Shown: piece after piece, positions 36,382 through 44,932 of the stretch
Position numbering within the stretch: the stretch's first letter is position 1
Layout of the letters: the number at the start of each line of letters is the position of its first letter
Assembly: GCF_014736495.1 (NCBI RefSeq)
Contig: NZ_MDUX01000023.1
Coordinates: 1 to 50,206, forward strand
Length of the DNA stretch: 50,206 nt
Direction: 5' to 3'
Origin: Candidatus Dactylopiibacterium carminicum
GTDB lineage: Bacteria > Pseudomonadota > Gammaproteobacteria > Burkholderiales > Rhodocyclaceae
Notes under the pieces: generated by a model
What the model was told of the DNA's origin: nothing
Seen by the model: the letters and a program-made list of their open reading frames with translations, nothing else
Databases searched by the model: none
Position numbers and translations under genes: made by a program

Positions 36382-38301
36382 TCAGGCGTCGGTGCTCACC
36401 TTGATCTGGCTTTGCAGCAGGTGGGTCATGGCGGCGCGCAGTTTGGCGGGCCGCACCGGTTTGTGAAGCAGCGGTACGTGCCGGGCGGTGGCTTCGCGCA
36501 GGGTGTCGGGACCGGTATCGCCGGAGAGCAGCAGCGCTGGCAGCTCGGCACCGAAGCGTTGGCGCAGGTTGGCGATGATCTCCAGCCCGGTGTATTCGCC
36601 GGGCAAACGGTAGTCGCTGATGATCACCTCAGGCTCCACTTCCAGTTCTTCGAGCGCTTCCAGGAGGCCGGGCAGGCTGTCGCTGGCGACCACGAAGCAA
36701 CCCCAGGCGCGCAGCAGGCCGACCAGACTTTCCTGCGCCAGCACGTCGTCGTCGATCACTGTGACGACACGGCCGAGGAAATCCTGCTCTGTGAGCGGTT
36801 TGAGCGCAGGACCGGTTTCGGCGGGCGCGATGGGCGTCATGATGCCGAACACCGAGCCACGTCCGGGCTGGGAGCGCAGCGTCAGCGGGTGGTAGAGCAG
36901 ATCCGCCAGCCGGCGCACGATGGCCAGGCCAAGACCCAGGCCGCGACTTCGGTCGCGTGCCGGATTTTCCAGCTGCACGAACTCCAGGAAGATGTTCGAT
37001 TGCTCCTCGGGCGCGATGCCGACGCCGCTGTCGCGAACCTCGATCAGCACGTTCTCGCCGCGTTTGCGGGCGGTGACCATGATGGCGCCGCGTCGGGTGT
37101 AGCGCAGGGCGTTGCTGACGAGATTGATGAGGATGCGCTCGAGCAACAGCGGGTCGCTATGCACCCACAGCAGGGTGGGACGCACGCGCAGGCGCAGGCC
37201 GCGTTCGCGCGCGGCATGGTCATAATCGTTGCCGATGCGCTCAAGGATGGGGCCGAGCGCGAAGGGGCGCGGTGTGGAGCTGACCACGCCGGCATCGAGC
37301 TTGGAGATGTCCAGCAGGCTGTCGAGCAGGTTTTCCATCGCCTCGGCCGAGGCGGCGATGCGTTCGATGAGCTGGCGGGTGTCCGGGCTGTGTTCCTTGC
37401 GCGAGAGGTCGGCAATGAAAAGCCCCAGCGCATGCATGGGCTGGCGTAAGTCATGGCTGGCTGCTGCGAGGAATCGGGATTTTGCGTGATTGGCGCGTTC
37501 GGCTTCCTCGGTCCGCTCGCGCAGTTGCACGGTGGCGGCGGAGATGCGTTGTTCTTGGCTGCTGTGCGCCACGGTCAGTCGGGCGGCCATGTCATTGATG
37601 CCTTCGGCAAGCTGCCGCAGCAGGCCGCGCCCTTCCACGGGCACGCGCGAGGCTAGTTCGCCGCGTCCGATCGCAGCCATCGCTTCGGCAATGCGCTGGA
37701 TAGGTCGGCTTACAGAACTGCTCATCACGAAGGCCAGGCCGATGCTGCCGCCCAGCACCAGCAGCAGGGTGATGCTTGCCGTGCCGATCTGGTTGAGCTT
37801 GCGGCTATCCAGTGTTTCGCGCGAGATCAGCACCACGACTTCGCCCAGGGGGCGCTCCCGGACACTGACATTGCCGGTCAGCGTGTAAGGATCCTGCTCC
37901 AGGCTCTGCGACAGTTTCACCGGCTCGGCGATGCGCAGCAGCTGTCCGCCACCTTCTATCGATTGATCGCCCTGGGGAAGCGGCTGGCCGGCGTGTTGTT
38001 GCAGGCCCGCCGACGCCATCAGGCTGCCGTCGCGATCATGGATCGCCACGCCGTACAGATCGCTGGTGCCCAGCGCGGACTCCGTCAGGCGCTGCAATAC
38101 CTCGCGATTGCCAGAGAACAGGCCATATTCGGCAGAGGCTGCGAGCTGGCGCGCGATAGCGTGGCCCCGCTGGTTGAGAGCCTCTTCCAGATCCCCCAGA
38201 CGGGAAAAGGTCAGCAAGGCGGTGAGCAAGATGCCCAGCACCAGTGTCGGAACGATGGCGGCGATGAGTACGCGGGCGCGGATGTCGAGGTCGATCTTCA
38301 C
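36382..38301 (-). CDS. Hybrid sensor histidine kinase with C-terminal receiver
   Basis: 639 aa from a GTG that overlaps the upstream stop (GTGA). Two transmembrane helices (about 10-32 and 172-195) enclose a periplasmic domain. HAMP, HisKA (His in AAASHDLRQPMHALGL), HATPase_c (NLVSNALRYT, DSGVGIAPEE, GLGLAIVRRLADL) and a C-terminal receiver (VIDDDVL, IISDYRLPGEY) follow. The kinase core is of the type that pairs with small LuxR-type regulators. The gene is co-translated with the periplasmic binding protein upstream, and a LuxR-type regulator diverges from them, so signal binding, kinase and output are encoded together. Confidence 0.92.
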   Translation of the reverse strand: MKIDLDIRARVLIAAIVPTLVLGILLTALLTFSRLGDLEEALNQRGHAIARQLAASAEYGLFSGNREVLQRLTESALGTSDLYGVAIHDRDGSLMASAGLQQHAGQPLPQGDQSIEGGGQLLRIAEPVKLSQSLEQDPYTLTGNVSVRERPLGEVVVLISRETLDSRKLNQIGTASITLLLVLGGSIGLAFVMSSSVSRPIQRIAEAMAAIGRGELASRVPVEGRGLLRQLAEGINDMAARLTVAHSSQEQRISAATVQLRERTEEAERANHAKSRFLAAASHDLRQPMHALGLFIADLSRKEHSPDTRQLIERIAASAEAMENLLDSLLDISKLDAGVVSSTPRPFALGPILERIGNDYDHAARERGLRLRVRPTLLWVHSDPLLLERILINLVSNALRYTRRGAIMVTARKRGENVLIEVRDSGVGIAPEEQSNIFLEFVQLENPARDRSRGLGLGLAIVRRLADLLYHPLTLRSQPGRGSVFGIMTPIAPAETGPALKPLTEQDFLGRVVTVIDDDVLAQESLVGLLRAWGCFVVASDSLPGLLEALEELEVEPEVIISDYRLPGEYTGLEIIANLRQRFGAELPALLLSGDTGPDTLREATARHVPLLHKPVRPAKLRAAMTHLLQSQIKVSTDA

Positions 38302-39263
38302 TGCTGTCGCTCCAGTTTCTCCAGACGTGCACGGATGCTGGCTTCATCGTCAAGCTGCAGCCCCAGCGAGCTCGCCACGCGCGCGTTGACGCCAATCGTG
38401 TATTGCTGCGGATACTGCGCGGCCGGCGGTGTGCCGCTCAGCATCGCAAGAACCTGACTGGCCGTCTGCACGGCGATCTGTTCGGGGGAGTAAAGCGCGA
38501 CCACGGCACCCGCGCTGACGTAGGCCGGGGAATAACCGACCGTCGGTGCGTGCCAGCGGAAGCTGGCGAGCAGAATGCCGGGCAGGGTACGGGCGTTGAA
38601 CACCGTGTCATCCGGCAGGGCCAGCAATACCGTGGGCGCTTCAAAGAAACCGCGCAGTCCGGGGTGGATGTCGCTTTCCTGATGGACTCCGGCAGTCAGT
38701 ACTTGCAACCCCCGTGTACGTGCCGTACTGGCTATGGCGTTTGCGGTCTGCTCGCTGTCTCGCCCCACGAGTAATCCGATGCGTTCGTAGTGCGGCAGGG
38801 CCGCGCGGACCAGCGCAACATAGCGGCTCGGTGGCTGGTCGATATATACGCCGCCCGTGCGGTTGCCAGCGAGTCGTGCATGGCTGGCACGTGTGATCAG
38901 GCTCATCAGGCGTGGCACGCGTGTACCGCGCTCGACCAGGGCTTCGGCGGCTGGCGTGCCGGCGGTGATGATCAGGGATTCGCTCTCCTCTATGCGTGGG
39001 GGCAGTTCCCGGTATTGGCTCAATGGCAGGATCTGCAGCCGGATAGCGGGTGAGGCGCGCCCGAGGCTTCTGCCCAGAGCCTCGGCGAAAGCCTGGTAGG
39101 CTGGCGAAGTGTCGCTGAGGATCAGCAGTGCGCGTGTTTCGGCGAAGGCCAAAAAGGGCGCGGTGTAGAGCAGGCCGAATGCAAGCAGGCATGCAAGCCG
39201 TCCCCACCCGCTGGGCCGCAGGGCGTGCGTCAGGCATGCGGGCGACAGGAGCGGGAAGCGCAT
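38298..39263 (-). CDS. Periplasmic substrate-binding-like sensor partner (ABC_sub_bind family)
   Basis: About 321 aa with a signal peptide (LACLLAFGLLYTAPFLAFAETR). The mature part matches the ABC_sub_bind (PF04392) family: RALLILSDTSPAYQ, IITAGTPAAEAL, TVLLALPDDTVFNA and YSPAYVSAGAVVALY. No transporter genes are present. It is translationally coupled to the hybrid kinase, so I infer it feeds ligand state to that kinase rather than to a permease. The start is uncertain: the ATG at 39263 gives a usual signal peptide, while one at about 39321 adds 20 residues. Neither has a clear ribosome binding site. Confidence 0.82.
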   Translation of the reverse strand: MRFPLLSPACLTHALRPSGWGRLACLLAFGLLYTAPFLAFAETRALLILSDTSPAYQAFAEALGRSLGRASPAIRLQILPLSQYRELPPRIEESESLIITAGTPAAEALVERGTRVPRLMSLITRASHARLAGNRTGGVYIDQPPSRYVALVRAALPHYERIGLLVGRDSEQTANAIASTARTRGLQVLTAGVHQESDIHPGLRGFFEAPTVLLALPDDTVFNARTLPGILLASFRWHAPTVGYSPAYVSAGAVVALYSPEQIAVQTASQVLAMLSGTPPAAQYPQQYTIGVNARVASSLGLQLDDEASIRARLEKLERQQ

Positions 39264-39545
39264 CTGCGTGGTGGATGAGAGCGGTAGCCAGGAGATGCTA
39301 CCGAAGCAGGCTGTCGATGTCATGAGAAAGGGGCTGCGATATGGCGCGCAGAACACCCCTGAAGTATTCCAAGGAGATAATGCTGACATGCTTGCAGCAC
39401 CGTGCCGGACATTTATCTGGCTGGCCTGCCCTATCGGGCAGACGTGAGTACATGATTAATATGTCACGAATTCGCAGGCGTAAGATTCCAAGTCGAACCA
39501 ATTTCCGAAGAACTCTTTCTTCCCTTTTCAAGGTAGTTCTTTGTC
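39264..39545. promoter_or_regulatory. 282-bp divergent region of the sensory module
   Basis: No gene supported. It is AT-richer than its surroundings towards the right end, as expected for promoters of the divergent sensor operon and LuxR-type regulator. AAGGTAG lies 10 bases before the regulator start. No clear operator repeat was found. Confidence 0.4.
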
Positions 39546-40199
39546 ATGAATCCCTGCCGCGTTCTGGTCATTGAAGACCACGCCTTGGTGCGCGAGGCAT
39601 TGGTGCGGGCGCTGGATCAGCTGGATCAGCCGTGTTTCCATGCCCAGGCAGCCAGTGCGGCGGAAGCGCTGGCCCTGGTGGAGGCCGGGCAAGAGTTCGA
39701 TCTGGTGCTTACCGATCTGATGCTGCCCGACATGAGTGGCTTCTCGCTGCTTTCCGTACTGGCACACCGTTTTCCGACCATTCCGGTGGTGGTGATTTCG
39801 GCGCTGTCCGATGAAGCGTCGGTCAAACGTGCGCTGAAAGCGGGGGCGGCCGGCTTCATCTCCAAGGCCCTGTCTTCCGAGCAGCTGATTGCCGCGCTGC
39901 GGGCGGTGTTGCGTGGCGACGTGGTGACACCCGACCTGCATCAGCCGGCGCCGGTGGCTCCCCGTCCGATCCGCAAACGTGGCGTCGAGCCGCTGGCCGA
40001 GCAGTATGGCCTCACCACGGCGCAGACACGCGTGATGGAGTTGATGGTCGAAGGGCGTACCAATCGCGAGATTGCCGATCTGCTGGGACTGGCCGAAGGC
40101 ACGGTGAAGGTGCATTGCTCGGCGATCCTGCGCGCGCTGGGGGTACCCAATCGTGCCCAGGCGCTGGTGGTGCTGGGGCGCCAGGGTCTGCGTGCCTGA
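39546..40199 (+). CDS. LuxR/NarL-family response regulator
   Basis: 217 aa. The receiver domain (residues 4-120) has IEDHALVR, the phospho-acceptor Asp in LVLTDLMLPD and Lys in FISKALSSE. The C-terminal LuxR-type helix-turn-helix (about 150-212) has LTTAQTRVMELMVEGRTNRE and LGLAEGTVKVHCSAIL. It is divergent from the binding protein/hybrid kinase operon and is the obvious output of that phosphorelay. Targets are not evident. Confidence 0.92.
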   Translation: MNPCRVLVIEDHALVREALVRALDQLDQPCFHAQAASAAEALALVEAGQEFDLVLTDLMLPDMSGFSLLSVLAHRFPTIPVVVISALSDEASVKRALKAGAAGFISKALSSEQLIAALRAVLRGDVVTPDLHQPAPVAPRPIRKRGVEPLAEQYGLTTAQTRVMELMVEGRTNREIADLLGLAEGTVKVHCSAILRALGVPNRAQALVVLGRQGLRA

Positions 40200-40356
40200 T
40201 CCCTTGCCGGGTCTTCCGGCCTGGCGCCGGACTGCGGATCGGCGGTAAGAAAACAGCGGAAGCTACAGCCTGTCGTTGACGAGTCTCGATGGCTTCGCTG
40301 TTGTTCCCATCCTCTGAGCGGGACCGCGGGCGGTGCGTACCGTGCGGTCCGTTTCC

Positions 40357-40959
40357 TCAATCCTCCAGGATTTCCAGCGCTGCCTTTGCCAGGGCGCGCG
40401 CTGCGCTGTTGAGCGCGGAGGGCAGCGTTTCCGGTGGCCTGGTTTGCAGCAGCAGCTTCGAGGCCGACAGGGCGGGCACAGGGGTGAGGATGCGTTCACG
40501 GAAGCTGTCGGGCAGTTCATCCAGCAATTTCTGCGCAGCTTCCCGCTGCCAGCGGTTCTGCGGCCACTGCGAGGGCAGGGCGAGGGCGCGCGGGAAGAGT
40601 TCGAGGTCGTGTGTCAGCACACGTATATCTTCGGCAGAGTCTCGAAAGGGCAGCAGCACGAGGTCGGCCAGTTCGTAAAGCGCGACATCCGTTTCCGTGC
40701 GGTTGGCTCCGCCATCGAGCACGCCGATCCAGCCTGGTAGGTCGCGCAGCTTGCCGACGACCTTTTCGCGTACCTCGGGTGAGCGGGCATCGGCCATCAC
40801 ATAGCGGCGGTTCTCGGGGCGTAGCGGTTCGCGATATTCGTCAGTCATCACGCAGGCGGCCCGGTGTCCCAGCAAGCTCAGGCCGTGGCACAGCAGATGG
40901 GTGACCGTGGTTTTGCCCGAGCCACCCTTGGTGCCGATCACGCAGATGATTTCCGCCAT
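40357..40959 (-). CDS. Orphan ParA/MinD-type ATPase
   Basis: 200 aa. Deviant Walker A KGGSGKTT follows MAEIICVIGT, with the switch region LDGGANRTETD and later LLPFRDS. ParA-family ATPases position plasmids, chromosomes or protein clusters. There is no parB, centromere-like repeat array or chemotaxis cluster beside it, so it is an orphan, possibly of the type that positions a cellular complex. GGGGAG precedes the ATG at 40959. The methyltransferase gene ends 13 bp upstream on the same strand, so the two are probably one transcript. Confidence 0.85.
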   Translation of the reverse strand: MAEIICVIGTKGGSGKTTVTHLLCHGLSLLGHRAACVMTDEYREPLRPENRRYVMADARSPEVREKVVGKLRDLPGWIGVLDGGANRTETDVALYELADLVLLPFRDSAEDIRVLTHDLELFPRALALPSQWPQNRWQREAAQKLLDELPDSFRERILTPVPALSASKLLLQTRPPETLPSALNSAARALAKAALEILED

Positions 40960-40972
40960 GTGTTCTCCCCGT

Positions 40973-41761
40973 TCAGTTCCGATGGATGTCTTTCTTCCGG
41001 TTGCGTCTGTTTCCAGCGGGTGCCCGGTAGCAGAACAGGCACGTGCCGCGCCGGTCTCCCACGCTGACGAGCTCATCAGGTTGACGGCCCGGTACTGGAA
41101 AACTGTTGCTGATCAGCAGTGCGCCCGGCTTCATCTCACGTGAAGCCTTTTGCCACAGTGCAGTCATCGGTGCGGGTGACAGGAACGCGTATATCAGGTC
41201 GTAATCGCCGAGGTCCAGCTGCCAGAAATCCTGCCGGACAAGCTGCGCATTCGGTTGCCGGTGCGCCAGCCAGCGGGACAGCAGCCAGGGGGCAGGGGCT
41301 GTCTCGGCGCCGTCGATCTGCCAGTCCGGGCGCAAACGTGCGAGCCTGCGCACGAAACTGCCGGTGCCACTGCCCAGATCCAGTACGCGCAGATTAGGTG
41401 TGTCGGGCAGCCAGGCGGCGAGCCGGTGCACGGTGATGCGGTTAGAGAGGAACAGTGGCACGCGGGTGCGAAAGCTGCTCCAGTAGACCAGCGCCAGCAG
41501 CAGAAATCCGGCGGCATACAGCCACGGTGGCAACGCGAGTTGCAGCGCAAGCACGATGGCGGGTACGAATTCCAGATGGATGAACTGCCACCAGCGCGGC
41601 ATGCTGAACAAGCGCGAGAGGATCGCCGCGAGCACTGCCTGGGCGATGGCCAGTGTCCATAGCGTCGGTGGACGGCCAAGCACTCCGAGCAGGGCGATGC
41701 TGTAGGCCATGAGCGCTGCGCCGGTCTGGGCCAGGAACGCCAGGATCAGTGGATGACGCAT
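40973..41761 (-). CDS. Membrane-anchored class I SAM-dependent methyltransferase
   Basis: 262 aa. The first about 100 residues hold three or four hydrophobic helices (LILAFLAQTGAALMAYSIAL; WLYAAGFLLLALVYW). A Rossmann methyltransferase domain follows with the SAM loop VLDLGSGTGSFVRRLA and acidic GAETAPAP. The short form and helical N terminus fit a small family of inner-membrane methyltransferases without a known substrate. It precedes the ParA-like gene in a two-gene operon; a functional link is plausible but unproven. Confidence 0.8.
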   Translation of the reverse strand: MRHPLILAFLAQTGAALMAYSIALLGVLGRPPTLWTLAIAQAVLAAILSRLFSMPRWWQFIHLEFVPAIVLALQLALPPWLYAAGFLLLALVYWSSFRTRVPLFLSNRITVHRLAAWLPDTPNLRVLDLGSGTGSFVRRLARLRPDWQIDGAETAPAPWLLSRWLAHRQPNAQLVRQDFWQLDLGDYDLIYAFLSPAPMTALWQKASREMKPGALLISNSFPVPGRQPDELVSVGDRRGTCLFCYRAPAGNRRNRKKDIHRN

Positions 41762-41810
41762 GGAAGCTTGGGAGGGCTGGAATGCGCCATCTTACCTGCA
41801 TCGTGCGGGG

Positions 41811-41816
41811 TACAAT
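41811..41816 (+). promoter_or_regulatory. Candidate -10 box for the LON-domain gene
   Basis: TACAAT lies 45 bp before the ATG at 41862, in the 100-bp divergent gap between the methyltransferase and this gene. The -35 position (about 41788) holds only a weak match. Confidence 0.4.
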
Positions 41817-41861
41817 CCACCGACCTGTCCGTCCCGGTGTTATTCCTTTCCGCCGTCTCTC

Positions 41862-42458
41862 ATGTCCGAGCTTCAGCGTCTGCCCCTGTTTCCCTTGTCT
41901 GCCGTGTTGTTTCCCCGGAGTCGGATGGGATTGCATGTTTTTGAGGCCCGTTATCTCGACATGATCGCGCGCTGCATGCAGGCCGAATCCACGTTTGGAA
42001 TCTGTCTGATCGCGGACGGTCAGGAGGTGGGGGCACCCGCCTTGGTGCATGGGGTGGGGGTGGAGGCGCGCATTGTCGATTGGGACATGAGCGTACCCAA
42101 CCTGCTTGGCCTGACCGTGCGTGGCCAGCGCCGTTTCCATGTGCTGGAACAGATGGCCGACAAGCAGGGGCTGGTGACGGGCATCGTGCGTTGGTTCGAC
42201 GAACCGGCAGTCACCGCGTTGCCTGTGGAATACGAGCCGCTGCTGCCGTTGCTGCAAATGGTGGTGGCTGATGCCGGCGAGAAGATTCCGCCGCCACACG
42301 CATTCGATGATGCCGACTGGGTCGGCTTCCGTTACGCGGAAATCCTGCCGATTCCGCCGCTGGCGCGTCAGCGTTTGCTGGAGCTGGAAGACCCGCTGTT
42401 GCGCCTGTCGATCGTACAGAGCTTCCTCAAGGAGCGCGGGCTGCTCAAGCCAAGCTGA
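41862..42458 (+). CDS. LON substrate-binding-domain protein
   Basis: 198 aa consisting of the LON N-terminal domain alone (LPLFPLSAVLFPRSRMGLHVFEARY; FGICLI; LTVRGQRRF) without the AAA+ or protease parts. Such stand-alone proteins are widespread and often called peptidase S16 LON domain proteins. They resemble the substrate-recognition part of Lon, but they have no proven activity. It stands alone on the plus strand and converges with mutY 9 bp downstream. Confidence 0.92.
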   Translation: MSELQRLPLFPLSAVLFPRSRMGLHVFEARYLDMIARCMQAESTFGICLIADGQEVGAPALVHGVGVEARIVDWDMSVPNLLGLTVRGQRRFHVLEQMADKQGLVTGIVRWFDEPAVTALPVEYEPLLPLLQMVVADAGEKIPPPHAFDDADWVGFRYAEILPIPPLARQRLLELEDPLLRLSIVQSFLKERGLLKPS

Positions 42459-42467
42459 CCGCGCGGA

Positions 42468-43520
42468 TCAGCGCAACCGGAACGGTGCCAGACCATCCAG
42501 CAGCACGCGCACTGGCGCGGGCAAGCCACAGTCAGCGAGTGTATCCAGCGCAACCCAGCGCAGCCCTGCGGCGTCGGCCAGTTGCTTCGGCAGTGCCGCC
42601 AGCTCCAGCAACCAGGGGCGCAGATTGAGCTGGAAGTGTGTGAAGGTATGGCGCAAGGGAGGCAACTCGTTGCATTGCGCACCTGCCAGCCCGAGATAGC
42701 GCAAAGCAGCTGCACTGGCGCTTTCGCCCGGTGCGATCTCCGGTAATGACAGCAAGCCGCCCCAGATGCCGATGGGCGGGCGTTGCGCCAGCAGCACGGC
42801 CTGTGGCGTACGCACCAGCAACACCTGCCACTCGCGTTGTGGCAGGCTGCGTCTGGCGCGTGGCGTGGGCAGTTCAGCCTGGCGTCCCTCGCGTCGGGCG
42901 AGGCAGGTCTCGGCTACCGGGCAGTGCAGACAGGCCGGGCGCGTACGAGTGCATACCGTAGCGCCGAGATCCATCTGCGCCTGTGGATAGACGTCACAAT
43001 CGTGTGCTGGCAGCAGGGATTCGGCCAGTGCCCACAGCTGGCGATTGATGGCCGGCTGGTCTGGATGGCCTTCGATGCCGAAATGCCGGCACAACACGCG
43101 TTTGACGTTGCCATCGAGAATCGCGGCGCGTTCGCCGAAACAGAATGCCGCGATGGCTGCCGCCGTGGAGCGGCCGATGCCGGGCAGCTCCGCGAGCACA
43201 GCGGCGTTACGCGGAAACTCGCCACCATGCAATTGCACCACGGCTTGTGCAGCGCGATGCAGGTTGCGTGCACGGGCGTAGTAACCCAGGCCGCTCCACA
43301 GTGCCATGACGGCTTCGGATTGCGCGCCAGCCAGGCTGGTCACGTCGGGGAAACGGTCGAGAAAACGCAGGTAGTAGGGGATCACGGTATCCACCTGCGT
43401 CTGCTGCAACATGATCTCGGAGAGCCAGACGCGATAGGGGTCGTGGCTGCCCTGCCAGGGCAGGTCGTGGCGGCCATGGCGGCGTTGCCAGGCAATCAGG
43501 CGGTAGGCGAAGTCACTCAT
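42468..43520 (-). CDS. mutY: A/G-specific adenine DNA glycosylase
   Basis: 350 aa. The helix-hairpin-helix (LPGIGRSTAAAIAAF), the catalytic Glu in WLSEIMLQQTQV, Asp in ILDGNVKRVL and the four Cys of the [4Fe-4S] loop (CTRTRPACLHCPVAETCLA) are all present. A C-terminal Nudix-like domain recognises 8-oxoG (about residues 225-345). It removes A mispaired with 8-oxoG. It stands alone on the minus strand, divergent from the flavin reductase (80 bp). Confidence 0.95.
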   Translation of the reverse strand: MSDFAYRLIAWQRRHGRHDLPWQGSHDPYRVWLSEIMLQQTQVDTVIPYYLRFLDRFPDVTSLAGAQSEAVMALWSGLGYYARARNLHRAAQAVVQLHGGEFPRNAAVLAELPGIGRSTAAAIAAFCFGERAAILDGNVKRVLCRHFGIEGHPDQPAINRQLWALAESLLPAHDCDVYPQAQMDLGATVCTRTRPACLHCPVAETCLARREGRQAELPTPRARRSLPQREWQVLLVRTPQAVLLAQRPPIGIWGGLLSLPEIAPGESASAAALRYLGLAGAQCNELPPLRHTFTHFQLNLRPWLLELAALPKQLADAAGLRWVALDTLADCGLPAPVRVLLDGLAPFRLR

Positions 43521-43600
43521 ATGCCCCCAAGCCTGCCATGGTCGACGGTCTTCGCCAAGTCACCCATAATCCGCCCTCTTCGCGCAATCCGTTCCGTCGC

Positions 43601-44095
43601 ATGAGTACCCCCGCCCTCGCTTTCGATAGCACCACCTTCCGCCGCACCCTGGGCATGTTCGCCACCGGCATCACCGTGATCACAGCACGCGCATCCGATG
43701 GCAGCCTGATCGGGTTGACCGTGAATTCCTTCAATTCGGTATCGCTTGACCCGCCGTTGATCGTGTGGAGCCTGGGCAATTCCAGCGGTGCGCGTGCCGC
43801 GCTGGAACAATGCGAGTATTACGCGGTGAACGTGCTAGCGGTAGACCAGCAGGCGCTGTCGAATCTCTTCGCGAGCAAGGTGGCGGACCGCTTTGCCGAT
43901 GTACTCTGGGAGCCAGGCTTGGGTGGCGCACCGCTGCTGGCGGGCTGCTGTGCGGTGTTCGAAGTGCGCAACCGGCAACGCATTGCGGGCGGGGATCACC
44001 AGATCTTCATCGGTGAGGTGGAGCGCTGCGAGCGCAGCGAACGCGAGCCCTTGCTGTATTTCAACGGGGCTTATCGCACGCTGGCAGGGGGATGA
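43601..44095 (+). CDS. Flavin reductase family protein (FMN-binding split barrel)
   Basis: 164 aa, matching the NAD(P)H:flavin oxidoreductase component type (HpaC/DIM6): FRRTLGMFATGITVITA, GLTVNSFNSVSLDPPL and FIGEVERCE. It would supply reduced flavin to a monooxygenase, but no partner is near. The start at 43601 gives the usual N terminus; a longer frame begins at 43538. Confidence 0.9.
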   Translation: MSTPALAFDSTTFRRTLGMFATGITVITARASDGSLIGLTVNSFNSVSLDPPLIVWSLGNSSGARAALEQCEYYAVNVLAVDQQALSNLFASKVADRFADVLWEPGLGGAPLLAGCCAVFEVRNRQRIAGGDHQIFIGEVERCERSEREPLLYFNGAYRTLAGG

Positions 44096-44190
44096 GGGCC
44101 CCCACGCTTGTCGCTACGCTCCGGCGCTGCCCCCCGGGGCGCTTTTGCCTTGGGGCGGCCCGGCAGCAAAAGTCCCCATGCTTGTCACTG
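44096..44190. repeat. Betaproteobacterial intergenic repeat-like sequence
   Basis: A GC-rich stretch directly after the flavin reductase stop (CCCCCACGCTTGTCGCTACG and following C/G runs) resembles sequences scattered between genes in many betaproteobacteria. A GCTTTTGC...GCAAAAG inverted repeat inside it could act as a weak terminator. Confidence 0.45.
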
Positions 44191-44239
44191 GCGTGACGGC
44201 GTTATCCTGAGGCGTGAAGCGCCGATCCTTTTGAGCCGA

Positions 44240-44302
44240 CGTCATCCCCGCGAAGACCGGGCTGCCCGAAGACACTGGATTCCGACGTTCGCCGGAATGA
44301 CG
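44240..44302. repeat. REP/MITE-like inverted element
   Basis: About 63 bp with nearly matching inverted ends (CGTCATCCCCGCGAA and TTCGCCGGAATGACG), a familiar pattern of palindromic intergenic elements. It has no coding capacity and lies in the 275-bp gap between the flavin reductase and PIN genes. Confidence 0.7.
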
Positions 44303-44370
44303 ACATTGTTTGTAGTGAGCAATATTGCTTCGAGGGGATCTGTTCGTCTTGGGGCCATCGGCGATGAAGA

Positions 44371-44859
44371 TCACTGGCCTATAGCGTCCGGCGCTGCCAG
44401 CGCCGCTTGCAGCCGTTCCGGCGTGATGATCAGCAGGCAGTCACGAAAAGGGGGTTTGCGCGCCAGGGCCAGCACCTGTTTGTCGCGGGTGACCAGCGCT
44501 TGCGCTTCCCCTTGCCAGGCCAGTGCGAGGAATTTCTGGTCGTCGCGATCGCGGCAGCGTGGCAGGGTGGCGATTAGCTCCGGCGCTGCATCGGGCAGAC
44601 ACAGGCTGCGTGCCTGGTATTCGTCGAACAGTTGCTGCTGACGCGCTTCCGTGATGCCGAACTGCGGGTAGGCCAGCACGCGCAGCAGCTCGCCCAGACA
44701 GTCCTCGCGCGTGAGTAGTTCCGCGGGGGCGTTTTCCACATGCGTGCGCAGAGCTGCCAGGGCAGGGTCGGTGAAATGCCACAGTGCCATGATCACGTTG
44801 GTGTCCAGAACCAGGCGATGGGGCTGCTTGGGGTCGAAGGGCAGGGGCGGTATTTGCAT
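44371..44859 (-). CDS. PIN-domain nuclease (toxin-like)
   Basis: 162 aa. The acidic residues of the PIN fold are in place: Asp in LVLDTNVIMAL, Glu in REDCLGELLRVL, the Asp pair in CRDRDDQKFL and Asp in LVTRDKQVLAL. It fits the group annotated as putative toxin component of the PIN family, expected to cut RNA. No antitoxin gene is next to it: the closest upstream gene is a divergent RNase H-like gene and downstream lies a repeat. It is therefore an orphan or a housekeeping nuclease. Confidence 0.88.
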   Translation of the reverse strand: MQIPPLPFDPKQPHRLVLDTNVIMALWHFTDPALAALRTHVENAPAELLTREDCLGELLRVLAYPQFGITEARQQQLFDEYQARSLCLPDAAPELIATLPRCRDRDDQKFLALAWQGEAQALVTRDKQVLALARKPPFRDCLLIITPERLQAALAAPDAIGQ

Positions 44860-44932
44860 GGGCGAATCTTACTTGCCATTGAGGTGGACTGGCAGAGCGC
44901 GGATACTGCCGGCTTTGCCGTGCGTGTTGTCG

